Shown one piece after another: positions 55,538 through 64,000 of a stretch of DNA of 64,000 nt (position 1 is its first letter; every line of letters begins with the position of its first letter). The stretch is taken from assembly GCA_023416695.1 (NCBI GenBank), contig JAEZGY010000103.1, forward strand, positions 47,507-111,506, read 5' to 3'. A program made the translations under genes and the position numbers. This DNA comes from Bacillota bacterium. Lineage in GTDB: Bacteria > Bacillota > Clostridia > Lachnospirales > Lachnospiraceae. The notes under the pieces were generated by a model that made no database searches, was not told the origin of the DNA, and saw only the letters and a program-made list of their open reading frames with translations.

Positions 55538-55996
55538 ATGAAAAACAGAAAAAAGTGGATATTCATTGTTCTAGTTCCTTTGGTAATAATCAGTTTTATA
55601 TTCTTTAAGGACCGAATGCAAAATAGGCGATTTTATCAATTTGAAAAGAAACTAAAAACAGAAATGAGTTATATTGATAAGATTGACATTGGGAATTATG
55701 GACCATATTGTTCATTATATGTTTATATTGATGAGGATAGTTCCAACTATGAAAATATTGAGAAAACATTTATAAGAATCATGGTCGAAGTATCATCAAA
55801 AGAAAACTTTCAGTATTTTTTGGAAAGACATAATAAAAATGCAAGTGGTGAACTAGCTTTTTTTAATGTAGCATTTTATGAAAAAGGCGTAAAAGATAAG
55901 GTATTATACAAATATACCAGTTACAAAGATTTTCAAGTATGGGAGTTGGAAAGCAATCGTTCCATACAGTTTAACCTTGCAGACTATGTAAAATAG
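55538..55996 (+). CDS. Hypothetical membrane-anchored protein
   Basis: A 152-residue protein with GAAAGGAAAGG before the ATG. One N-terminal membrane helix (KWIFIVLVPLVIISFIFF) is followed by a soluble external domain rich in Tyr and Lys (GPYCSLYVYIDEDSSNYE; FLERHNKNASGELAFF). This resembles small anchored proteins of clostridia without known function. The 320-base gap before it (55215-55537) holds no recognised gene. A terminator follows at 56061. Confidence 0.65.
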   Translation: MKNRKKWIFIVLVPLVIISFIFFKDRMQNRRFYQFEKKLKTEMSYIDKIDIGNYGPYCSLYVYIDEDSSNYENIEKTFIRIMVEVSSKENFQYFLERHNKNASGELAFFNVAFYEKGVKDKVLYKYTSYKDFQVWELESNRSIQFNLADYVK

Positions 55997-56060
55997 AAAT
56001 GTCTTTAAAACTAATGTCTGGAGTATATATCAAGTTAATGAGCTTTATTATAGCAAACTT

Positions 56061-56093
56061 AGGAGTTAGCCTTTAATGACTAGCTCCTTTTTT
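56061..56093 (+). terminator. Rho-independent terminator
   Basis: AGGAGTTAG and CTAGCTCCT (one G-T pair), 10-base loop, then six T. The same arm occurs in the hairpin at 31892. Confidence 0.85.
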
Positions 56094-56107
56094 GTACTCC
56101 AAAATAG

Positions 56108-56220
56108 AAAGGAGGTCTTTTAAAGGAATAAAAAGAGTTGTACTGGTGGATGCAGACCCTCAGGGAAGCTTATCCATTAGCTTAGGATTTGAGTAACTGG
56201 ATAAGGTAAATACAACCTGG
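56108..56220 (+). pseudogene. ParA/Soj partition ATPase fragment
   Basis: One frame reads KGGLLKE, TAA, then KRVVLVDADPQGSLSISLGFE, TAA, LDKVNTT (quoted in parts). VLVDADPQGSLSISLGF is the hallmark Walker A'/B region of ParA proteins. KGG preserves the start of Walker A, but the piece between (VGKTTT...) is deleted. Two nonsense codons (56129, 56194) confirm decay. ParA fragments often mark former plasmids or integrative elements. The next 340 bases (56221-56557) hold no gene. Confidence 0.7.
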
Positions 56221-56560
56221 ATGATCTCTGGCTCTTGGTCTGTATAGACTTTATAAATATGGCTTGTATTAAAATGGAAATATAAAGGGAAGATTAGGTG
56301 AATATAAAGAAATATATAGAATTAGATAGAATATATTGGTATAATGAAACAAAAAAACTTGAGGATTAGCTTGAAATTTAAGCTGTTATGTTACAGCAAT
56401 GGGGTAGAAATGATACCAAGGTACTATGTATTTTAAAATATTTATGAATGATATACGATTTGTAAAACCATTTAAGAACTTTAAGGTACTTATAAATAGA
56501 AGTTAATTTATGAGAACTATTTAAGCTTATAAAAAATTTTGAAGGCGAGGACATAATATG

Positions 56561-57065
56561 AAAAAATGAATTTAAGAAACGTTCCCCAAAAGGTGATGTT
56601 GCTAGTCAGTTTAATTACTTTTTCGGTATTTATGGTATGTAACACGAAAACGTTTGCGGCCAACAAGAAGATAGATGGAGTAAGTGATTAGAAAATGTCA
56701 ACGAAGTTCTCTTTCAATACGGATGATATAGCTTCCCTTATCTTCAATGGAGATTCAGACTGGTATATATTTACTCCAGTCAAAGGGAATTATTTTCATG
56801 ACCATGTGAAAAAGAATTATACATTATTTACAGGTGGTAATGCCTACTATGGCTTTATATGGACATCTATACTGAGAACGGGGAAAAGGTAGTATCATAC
56901 GACACACCAATGCAAACAGAAAATCATATTCGCTTTAAAATTACAGATCAAACTGTAAAATACTATATTCAGTTATATATGGGTGAAGGTACATATTCAG
57001 GTTGGGGAGTAGATGATTACCCGAACGTTGGTAATAAGCTTCTAGAGGTGGCAGGCTTGAATTAG
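56561..57065 (+). pseudogene. Decayed secreted protein gene, pre-peptidase-like domain
   Basis: The first frame gives a signal peptide (VPQKVMLLVSLITFSVFMV, ending NTKTFAA), then KKIDGVSD and a TAG at 56692, and then DIASLIFNGDSDWYIFTPVKG (in parts) up to ~56860. After a frameshift the next frame continues MDIYTENGEKVVSYDTP and YYIQLYMGEGTYSGWG to 57065. The pieces fit one ~165-residue secreted beta-sandwich like PPC domains (DWYIF is typical). One stop and one frameshift. The gene ends 74 bases before the sigma-sensor gene and may once have been its partner. Confidence 0.6.
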
Positions 57066-57138
57066 GACCTGGAACCAACACACTTGATATCACCTTGATA
57101 CTTGCTGAGGAGATTATATATTATATGGGGGGATTAAT

Positions 57139-59358
57139 ATGGATCAACAGTTATTAGATGCTATTAATATGGCCAAAGAATCAAAAGAAGAAGGTTTTCA
57201 AACCATTTATCAGGAAACATTTAGGTATGTGTATTTTAGAGCATCATCACTTGTGAAAGAAGATGATGTATGGGAATTGGTTCAGGAAGTTTACATTTCC
57301 GCATACAAATCGATTCATACACTAGAAAATGATGAGTTTTTATATGCCTGGTTGGGTGGTATTACATATAATCTTGGAATGAAATTGCATAGAAAGAATA
57401 AGCGAAATCCAATCCTATTGTCGGAAGAACATGAGGAATATTTTGAACAAATCCAAACGGAGGATCGTTCCATACAACCGGAGCTTTCCATAGATGATAA
57501 GGAAACAAGCAGTATACTAAGAGATTTGATCAGTGATCTTCCTGAACTGCAGAAGTCTGCGTTAATTGCCTATTACTATGACAACATGAGTGTGGGTGAG
57601 ATTGCTGAGAGATTTGAATGTAGTCCAGGTACCATAAAGAGTCGATTAAACTATGCCAGAAAGTACTTAAAAAATGCAATTACTGAAAAAGAGAAGCGAG
57701 AAGGAATACGTCTAAGCTCTATCTCAATTCCAGGAATTATATATGCAATTAAATTATTACAGGATAGTACAGAGGTTTCCTATACTGTAGCAGGAGAAAT
57801 ATACAAGGCTGTTGCAGCATCATTCAGCTTACCAGGAACAGCAGCTGCAGTTGCTTCAGATGCTGTTATGAAGTCAGTTGTAAAAACAATAATAGGTAAT
57901 TTGGTTGAGAAAACGGTATTAATAAAGATGGCAATCATTAGTAGTGTTGTTATAGTGGGCTCTGCTACTGTTATTACGGTAAATACATTAAACAATCATC
58001 AGGAAAAGCAATCTGTGATAGCTGAGATTACAGAGCAACCAAGTAATGTTAAATCAGAAGATAGTGTACTGCCTAAGCAAAGCAAACAACCACAAATATC
58101 CCTGAGGCCTAGTAAAACAACTCTACCAGAAAAGTCTCCAGCAATCGTGGTAACAGAACAGGAACAGAAGCTTCTTAATAGCATGATTGAAGCAGTGGCA
58201 GATTATTTTGTCATAAATAATTATAATCAGGGACAAGCTTTGTCCGATGAAGAAAAAATGGGGTTAGCATACAAGTTACTCAGTAATCTGTGCTTTGATA
58301 TGGGGAACCCTTATGGATTTGCTTATGAAGAAAATATGGAGTTTCCTGAGGTTGATTTTGAAGGACCTGTGTTTATGGCGAGTGTATATGTTATTACAGA
58401 AGAGGATATGGAGCTGTTTCTTAAAACGATACTTGGTGAGGGAATTAGCCAGCATGGAAATTATGATGGATTTGTCCATAGAACAGGTATCTATTACTTA
58501 CATAATAGGTCAGGCGGGGTAGGTGTTGGAGATTATCGTAAAGATAATTTGCTTGCGAATAGCAGTTTTGTGGATAAAAGATTATTTTTTGTGGATGATG
58601 TGATAGTAGATGATGTGTATCGTCAAATTGGAACTAGACAAATGGAGTTCGTAGATGAGAATAGCTATAAACTAACCCATTCTCCAGAGTATCTTCAATA
58701 TATAGGATATGCTGATAGTTATTCTAATGTTATTCATATTAGCCAATATGATACATCGTATAAAGTAGTCGAAAAAACAAAATTTGGACGTTTTCAATTG
58801 GTTAGTTATAGTGCGCAGCAATGTACGGATGAAGAAACATTAATGCAATTATTTATTAAGGGACTACCATACTTCACTGGAGATGGTTCTGATGGTAAGA
58901 ATGAATATATTAGTTCGGAGTATATGTATTGTGATGGTAAAGCAAATGGTATATATATGATATTTATTATAGATCATTATGCTACACGAAATGTAGTTAG
59001 AGCATATCAATATGACGAGGACGTACAAGGCCTGAAAGATCAGTTTTTTCAGGAATCAATATTAGACTTAGGAACTGATGTTTATCAGTATAATTCAAGT
59101 TTTATAATGGAATCAGTTTCAAAGGATGGGGAAAATAGTAATACGTTATGTATACAATACGAAAAAAGTGGTACTATGTGGCCTCCTAACTATTTATATT
59201 ATTCAGCTAATGGCTTATATTATGATTATGAATCTGATAATGAATTCGATAATGATTGTACCAAAATGGAATATGAAAAGAAATATAAGAAGGTTACTGA
59301 TATGAAAAGCCAATCACAACATTTAAAATGGATTCAGGTGATTCCAGAATCCAGATAA
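57139..59358 (+). CDS. ECF sigma factor fused to a membrane helix and external sensor domain
   Basis: A 739-residue fusion. Region 2 of an ECF sigma factor is at ~15-85 (FRYVYFRASSLVKEDDVWELVQEV), region 4 at ~125-185 (LPELQKSALIAYYYDNMSVGEIAERF, quoted as LPELQKSALIAYY and MSVGEIAERF) with SPGTIKSRLNYARKYLK. A basic helical linker with a predicted amphipathic patch follows, then a membrane helix at ~263-285 (KMAIISSVVIVGSATVI). Residues ~290-739 are outside the cell: a Ser/Pro-rich linker, then a helical and beta part. A sigma factor tied to the membrane should need cleavage or be a one-piece sensor and regulator. Ribosome site GGGGGG precedes the ATG. No anti-sigma gene follows. Confidence 0.85.
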   Translation: MDQQLLDAINMAKESKEEGFQTIYQETFRYVYFRASSLVKEDDVWELVQEVYISAYKSIHTLENDEFLYAWLGGITYNLGMKLHRKNKRNPILLSEEHEEYFEQIQTEDRSIQPELSIDDKETSSILRDLISDLPELQKSALIAYYYDNMSVGEIAERFECSPGTIKSRLNYARKYLKNAITEKEKREGIRLSSISIPGIIYAIKLLQDSTEVSYTVAGEIYKAVAASFSLPGTAAAVASDAVMKSVVKTIIGNLVEKTVLIKMAIISSVVIVGSATVITVNTLNNHQEKQSVIAEITEQPSNVKSEDSVLPKQSKQPQISLRPSKTTLPEKSPAIVVTEQEQKLLNSMIEAVADYFVINNYNQGQALSDEEKMGLAYKLLSNLCFDMGNPYGFAYEENMEFPEVDFEGPVFMASVYVITEEDMELFLKTILGEGISQHGNYDGFVHRTGIYYLHNRSGGVGVGDYRKDNLLANSSFVDKRLFFVDDVIVDDVYRQIGTRQMEFVDENSYKLTHSPEYLQYIGYADSYSNVIHISQYDTSYKVVEKTKFGRFQLVSYSAQQCTDEETLMQLFIKGLPYFTGDGSDGKNEYISSEYMYCDGKANGIYMIFIIDHYATRNVVRAYQYDEDVQGLKDQFFQESILDLGTDVYQYNSSFIMESVSKDGENSNTLCIQYEKSGTMWPPNYLYYSANGLYYDYESDNEFDNDCTKMEYEKKYKKVTDMKSQSQHLKWIQVIPESR

Positions 59359-59401
59359 TGATAATTACTTGGAAGGCATAGATAGCAACTCCTAATAAAC
59401 C

Positions 59402-59434
59402 AAAGTAGTTCGTTTTTATACGAACTACTTTTTT
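59402..59434 (+). terminator. Rho-independent terminator after the sigma-sensor fusion
   Basis: AAAGTAGTTCGT and ACGAACTACTTT (12 bp, 6-base loop) followed by TTTT. The rest of the gap to the riboswitch (59435-59760) shows no gene. Confidence 0.9.
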
Positions 59435-59762
59435 AAATTATGGGCTTTAGCCTGATGAGGGCATCTTTGCTTCTCAAATGTAGATACTCTTTCGACTGAT
59501 TTTAGTAGATCTGATTCACTAAAAACTGTCTTTAAAGTGTTTTCATTTATGAGACCATTATACCTTCAGGTCAGATATACTATGAAACATAAAAACAACT
59601 GAGCAAAAAAAAATAAAAAATAAAACCAAAGCATAACAATATGGTACTTATTATTAGATACTATAAACCAGCAAATGTAACAATAAGTCACCTAACATTA
59701 CGCCATATACAATATTATACATATATGGTAAAATATTTGTAAACGTAATATTATATGTGAGC

Positions 59763-59860
59763 AATTCTTTTCACGATAATGGCAAACCATTCGAAAGATT
59801 GGGACGCAAAGCTAAAGGGCCTGTAAAATGGTAGCCAGCTACCGAATGGGAGAATTTTTT
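59763..59860 (+). promoter_or_regulatory. c-di-GMP-I (GEMM-I) riboswitch
   Basis: The consensus of the class I c-di-GMP aptamer is present: CACGATAATGGCAAACC, then the P1b hairpin with GAAA tetraloop, GGGACGCAAAGC, and the P2 stem ending in GGTAGCCAGCTACCG. AATTCT (59763-59768) and AGAATT (59851-59856) form P1, followed directly by TTTTTT. CCATTCG of P1b (59787-59793) also pairs perfectly with CGAATGG (59843-59849), just before the U tract, so an alternative hairpin could terminate transcription. It controls the S8 protease gene 39 bases downstream. Switch direction (on or off) cannot be settled from sequence. Confidence 0.95.
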
Positions 59861-59898
59861 TGTTACTCCATTTGCTGAAATAAGTAAGGGGGAATACT

Positions 59899-62800
59899 AT
59901 GAAAAAGAGAATTATTGCAGCGATACTTGTGATTATATTAGTGATGCCAAACTCAGGGATAACTGTTTTATCAAAGACAGAGAAAGAAGGAGGAGCAGAC
60001 AATCCAAAAATCACTCAAGTGGTTCCATTGCAGACGGATTCTGCAAATCAGAATGTAATATATCAGGCATCAAAAGACCCTACCAATGCAGGAAAAGAAT
60101 TAGAGGAAATTGATAGCTCTGGAGCATATGATGCCACCTTAAAAGAAGTATTAAAGGGGTATTATAAGGATGAGGATAATGCCTCAATAAAAGCATTTAC
60201 TAGAGAGCTTTCTGACCGTGGAAATGAAATCTGCAGTAATTTTCAAGCAGCAGAGGAAGAAAGAAATAAAAAAGCAAAGGATCTGGGGTATGTCCCAGGA
60301 CGAGTTTTACTGGCTTATGATTCAGATGTAGTTACCGATAAAAAATTAAATGAAAATATTGAGATTTTGGATGCTACCTGTGCAGATATGGTCGAAGTAA
60401 ATGATGATTTATCTATGGCAGTTGTAGATATTTCTTTGGAAGATACTGTTTTAGCTGCTGTAGAGAAGCTAAGTTGTATGGAAGGTGTAGAATATGCACA
60501 GCCGGATTATATCTATACAGCTGATACAACAACATCAGACTGGATCAATGATAGTAAAGCAAATGTCCAGTATTATCTGGATGTGATCAATGCCGCAGAA
60601 GCATGGGATTTTATGGATACTGTTCCATATTCTAAAACACTAGTTGCAGTGATTGATTCCGGTGTGGATTATACCCATAAAGAACTGGCCAACGTGATTA
60701 ATATGGAGAAATCGGTTGCTATTGAGGAGGATGGTACCATACGGTCACTTTATGATACCACTACTCCAAATCATGGAACACATGTATCTGGAATTATTGC
60801 AGCTACAGGGAATAATAAACAGGGGATTGCCGGAGTAGGTTCTGGTTATCTGAATGACATCGTTGATCTTATGATGATTGATTGCGATTGCTGTGACGAA
60901 TTTATGACCAGTTCCCTAGTAAATGCAATTTCCTATGCATCTAATCAAGGTGCTCGTGTCATTAACATGAGTTTTGGTGGTCCAGTTAGGGACAGTCTTG
61001 TGGCGAATGCAATTAAAGCAGCGAATGCTTCTGGTTCCCTTGTGATAGCTTCAGCAGGAAATAACGCTTCAGATAAAGATTGTTATCCAGCAAATTTGCC
61101 TTGGGTAGTCAGCGTTATTTCTACTGATGCGGACATACAGCGATCCTATTTTTCTAGTTATGGGAACAGTAAATCGGAGAAAAACAAAATATCTGCTCCC
61201 GGAAGTAAAATATACAGTACAGTCCCTGGAAATCAATATGAATACTATAATGGTACTTCCATGGCGGCACCCATCGTAACTGCTGTAGCAGCAATGATGT
61301 ATGCTGCTAATCCAAGGTTGACGCCAGAAGAGGTAAAGAGCATATTATTTACGACTACAAAAGATCTCTATACTAAGGGATATGATAAAGATAGTGGATA
61401 TGGCTTAGTGAATGCAAAGAAAGCAGTAATGATGGCTTACCAAACCGTATCAGCTAATAAATTAACTTCATTGAATATATCTAATAGCAAAAATACCATA
61501 AGTAGAGGAGAAACACTTCAGCTGAAAACAGTGGTTAACAAAGGAGCAGAGAATACAACTCTTATCTGGAGCAGTTCTGATCCATTTATCGCGACAGTGG
61601 ATGCTAATGGACTTGTTACTGCAAAGGAGAGTGGAGTAGTTACAATAACAGTATCAAGTACTAATGGAAGAAGAGCTGCTGTAACAATAACGTGTATCTG
61701 TTCCAAGGAGAAAGGTGTTTTGTCAACCCCTACCATTGAAGAGGAGATATATTTTCGTTATTTCTATTACAATGATACTGATAAATGGTATAACATTTTC
61801 TGGAGTAAGGTAGATGGTGCCGATTATTATGGAATATACAGGAGTAGTACAAGAAATGGAGTATATACTCAGATTGGAACCTCCCAAAAGAACATCTTTT
61901 ATGATACGTTTACTACGCCAGGCAATGATAGTGGTTTTGGTATTTATAAAACAGTATATTACTATAAAATTAAAGCATTTAGTAATGATGTAAATCTTGC
62001 AGCCAGTGAGTATAGCTCCATCTGCATTGGATGCAGGGAGGCAGATACTCGTTCGGTCTTATGGTTTAATGCGGTTGATGAGAACAGCGTATCTATTTCC
62101 TGGTATGGACAAGGTTTTTGTGAACTGTTGCGTACGGAAGATGCTGAGACAAACGTTAGTAGAAAGTGGACAAAAATAGCGGAGTTTGAACCAAGTATAT
62201 CAACCTTGGTTTATGTGGATCATACGGTTGAGATCGGACATATGTATTATTATCGTATCAATTATTATAGTAAAGCGGATGGAGTATTATATCACTATGA
62301 TGCAAATGGTGGTAAAGAATATTCTTATACTCACACTTTGTCAGCTTCCATAGAGAGCAGTTTGAAGATCCATGACTTTCCAGTAATTGATGCAGAAGCA
62401 TTGCAGGATGACTGGGTTTGGGCAGAACCACGTTTGCTTTTTTCATGGATGGATACCAACAGCTATACCTATTTTGTAGTTGCAAAATCCATGGATGGAG
62501 GGAAAAGTTGGGGACACTATGTGGGATCTGCGTTTTATTGTGAAGAGGAAAACATTGCACAACAAAAGTTTGATATTGTCCTTCCAATCAATTTTAACGA
62601 GACGGCAACCTATAAAGTTGCTTATGCAAAGTATGATCAAAACAAGGAAACATTTTTATATGGTAAGTTCAGTGATGAGATTACAATTACAACTCCTCAA
62701 AGATTGCTTGTTCCAGAGTATACCTTGTCCTATACGGAGGGAAAAGTAAAAGTTACATTGTCACCAAGTATAAAGCTTACAAAAGATATGGTGATATGCT

Positions 62801-63813
62801 ACGACGAAAGCTATTATAATGAATCCGGTTCTTATCGTGTATCTGGTGAGGTGAAAGCATCTAAAGTAACTAATAATAGTTTTTATATAAAACCTAGAAC
62901 AACGGCTTACCGGTGCAGATATTCTATGAAAATCATGGGGAAGAAAATGAGCTTAAAGAGTCCGAATGCTTCCTTAAAATTAGTAACTAGAGAAACTTCT
63001 TCAAAATATAGTGAAGCGATATCCCCTACTGCAAAAGCAGGTATCATCAATTCTATAACAGTACCAAGTAAGATTGATGATGGGACCGCTATTTCATCAA
63101 AGAATATTACTGTTAACACATCCTCTGATGGGAAGAAAGTGTTTCAATGGTATCTAGACAACCGAGGTGTCTGCGGAACGCAACTAAGCAGTGCACCAAC
63201 AAAGGCTGGAACGTACTGGGTTGGGGTATCAGTCTTAGAAAGCCTACAGTATAAGGCAATTAAAGAGAAAAAAGTCAAGTTTACCATAAAAAAGGGGTGT
63301 AAGATAACCCTGAATGGAAATAGTGGAACTGCAGAGAAAAAAAGCGTAACCGTTGTACAGGGAAGTGAAATAGGAACTCTTCCTACAGCTAAACGATCAG
63401 GTTACCAATTCCTTGGTTGGTACACGGCTAGAAGTGGTGGGAAAAAGGTAAGCGCATCGTTTGTCTGTTCGAAAGCAACTACTTTATATGCACACTGGAA
63501 ATCTGTGAAACCATCTACACAGACCATTAAGTCTATTAAAACATCCAGTAGTTCTAAGGTGAAGATAAAACTAAGTAAAAAGGTGGCAAATGCAGGAGCA
63601 TATCAGATTGAGTATTCCACATATAAGGATTTTAAAAAAGCACAAACTTATACCATCAAAAAGAATACTAGCCTGACAGTGTCTATTTCTAATCTAAAAA
63701 GAGGAAAAACATATTATTTTCGTGTTAAGGCAAGGTCTGTAAAAAAAGATTCTACTGGGAAATATGTGTATAGTAAAGCCGTTTCTTATACAAGGCCAAT
63801 AAAAATGAGATAA
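59899..63813 (+). CDS. Secreted subtilisin-like (S8) protease with Big_2, FN3 and Flg_new domains
   Basis: A 1304-residue exported protease. A signal peptide (~1-28), a propeptide (YVPGRVLLAYDSDVV; VEYAQPDYIY) and the S8 catalytic domain (~225-520) follow. The triad is Asp253 (VAVIDSGVDY), His292 (NHGTHVSG) and Ser454 (NGTSMAAPI), with the oxyanion Asn in SAGNN. Then come a Big_2 domain (~527-605), three FN3-like modules, an Flg_new/Listeria-Bacteroides repeat (GYQFLGWYTARSGGKK) and a C-terminal FN3 (~1210-1304). It may degrade host or community proteins; its start is the ATG at 59899, with GGGGG upstream. Expression is under the c-di-GMP riboswitch. No cell-wall anchor is visible. Intact. 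Confidence 0.95.
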   Translation: MKKRIIAAILVIILVMPNSGITVLSKTEKEGGADNPKITQVVPLQTDSANQNVIYQASKDPTNAGKELEEIDSSGAYDATLKEVLKGYYKDEDNASIKAFTRELSDRGNEICSNFQAAEEERNKKAKDLGYVPGRVLLAYDSDVVTDKKLNENIEILDATCADMVEVNDDLSMAVVDISLEDTVLAAVEKLSCMEGVEYAQPDYIYTADTTTSDWINDSKANVQYYLDVINAAEAWDFMDTVPYSKTLVAVIDSGVDYTHKELANVINMEKSVAIEEDGTIRSLYDTTTPNHGTHVSGIIAATGNNKQGIAGVGSGYLNDIVDLMMIDCDCCDEFMTSSLVNAISYASNQGARVINMSFGGPVRDSLVANAIKAANASGSLVIASAGNNASDKDCYPANLPWVVSVISTDADIQRSYFSSYGNSKSEKNKISAPGSKIYSTVPGNQYEYYNGTSMAAPIVTAVAAMMYAANPRLTPEEVKSILFTTTKDLYTKGYDKDSGYGLVNAKKAVMMAYQTVSANKLTSLNISNSKNTISRGETLQLKTVVNKGAENTTLIWSSSDPFIATVDANGLVTAKESGVVTITVSSTNGRRAAVTITCICSKEKGVLSTPTIEEEIYFRYFYYNDTDKWYNIFWSKVDGADYYGIYRSSTRNGVYTQIGTSQKNIFYDTFTTPGNDSGFGIYKTVYYYKIKAFSNDVNLAASEYSSICIGCREADTRSVLWFNAVDENSVSISWYGQGFCELLRTEDAETNVSRKWTKIAEFEPSISTLVYVDHTVEIGHMYYYRINYYSKADGVLYHYDANGGKEYSYTHTLSASIESSLKIHDFPVIDAEALQDDWVWAEPRLLFSWMDTNSYTYFVVAKSMDGGKSWGHYVGSAFYCEEENIAQQKFDIVLPINFNETATYKVAYAKYDQNKETFLYGKFSDEITITTPQRLLVPEYTLSYTEGKVKVTLSPSIKLTKDMVICYDESYYNESGSYRVSGEVKASKVTNNSFYIKPRTTAYRCRYSMKIMGKKMSLKSPNASLKLVTRETSSKYSEAISPTAKAGIINSITVPSKIDDGTAISSKNITVNTSSDGKKVFQWYLDNRGVCGTQLSSAPTKAGTYWVGVSVLESLQYKAIKEKKVKFTIKKGCKITLNGNSGTAEKKSVTVVQGSEIGTLPTAKRSGYQFLGWYTARSGGKKVSASFVCSKATTLYAHWKSVKPSTQTIKSIKTSSSSKVKIKLSKKVANAGAYQIEYSTYKDFKKAQTYTIKKNTSLTVSISNLKRGKTYYFRVKARSVKKDSTGKYVYSKAVSYTRPIKMR

Positions 63814-64000
63814 TATTAGAGTGCTATTCGTTTGCCACGGTACCATACTGGGGAAAGGAGGTACATGGGATGTATAATTATTTGAATATTTAAATAAAAT
63901 GCCATATTGGATACATTTACCAGCCCCTTTTTTCTTACTATGTTAGCCTACCTTATTTTCGATGTATTATAATAACAAAAATTGGTTCAAATTGTTAACA
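63814..64000. other. Right-edge gap, no gene seen
   Basis: A GGGGAAAGGAGG near 63850 and a TATAAT near 63969 may belong to a gene starting beyond the window. CCAGCCCCTTTTTT at 63921 ends like a terminator, but no good partner arm was found. Confidence 0.4.

Noticed and set aside
1..64000. CRISPR array, tRNA or rRNA genes
   Set aside because: I looked for regularly spaced direct repeats and GGTTCGA-type T-loops and saw none; the only regular repeats are the coding 366-bp units.

Overview
The window is low-GC, densely coding DNA that looks like a chromosome of a Lachnospiraceae-type clostridium (Firmicutes; Lachnoclostridium or Clostridium phytofermentans-like). The signs are A/T-rich codon use, GGAGG-type ribosome sites, large secreted Big_2/FN3 proteins, ECF sigma factors paired with DUF4179 anti-sigma proteins, a c-di-GMP-I riboswitch, and a GH36 alpha-galactosidase at the left edge. 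No tRNA, rRNA, CRISPR array or intact transposase was found. All family names come from reading the proteins; no database search was possible.

Layout. 1-5.2 kb: the end of an alpha-galactosidase and a repeat-containing secreted protein. 5.4-9.6 kb: an ADP-ribose-themed cluster of a macro domain fused to an HTH-like tail, a vWA protein, an ADP-ribosylglycohydrolase, a PHP (CpsB/YwqE-like) phosphoesterase and a small EF-hand protein. 9.8-39.7 kb: a defence island. It holds an orphan ScoMcrA-type SRA reader, a decayed EVE-like gene, a CCSGH-motif protein overlapping a HEPN (Apea-like) protein, a PLD-helicase-DUF3427 protein, an unknown 272-residue protein, an HRDC/SF1 helicase-nuclease split by an amber codon, a methyltransferase-HNH pair, a complete Wadjet operon (jetABCD), a DUF262-HNH (GmrSD-like) protein and an McrBC pair. 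Small decayed genes lie between these modules (NERD, EVE, unknown coding remnants), as is usual for a high-turnover island.

40-56 kb: housekeeping and stress genes. These are a broken ferredoxin/NapH-like gene, a rhodanese lipoprotein, a flavin reductase, MsrAB, two ECF sigma/DUF4179 pairs, an Mbeg1-like hydrolase, a soluble chemotaxis-type receptor behind a promoter-hairpin leader, UV endonuclease UvsE, a zinc-ribbon protein, a CDF-type membrane protein, a GNAT acetyltransferase, and DUF421 and ParA remnants. 56.5-64 kb: a decayed secreted protein, an ECF sigma factor fused through a membrane segment to a large external domain, and a c-di-GMP-I riboswitch in front of a 1304-residue subtilisin-like secreted protease.

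How they fit together. The 10-40 kb genes sense foreign or modified DNA: the SRA, EVE, MrcB_N and DUF262 readers suggest repeated selection against modified-base phages, while Wadjet acts on circular plasmids. The strongest candidates for something not well described are the macro/vWA/ARH/PHP/EF-hand cluster, the CCSGH-HEPN gene pair, the PLD-helicase with its unknown neighbour, and the sigma-membrane-sensor fusion. The clearest RNA-level finding is the c-di-GMP riboswitch, whose P1b strand can pair perfectly with a sequence just before a U tract.
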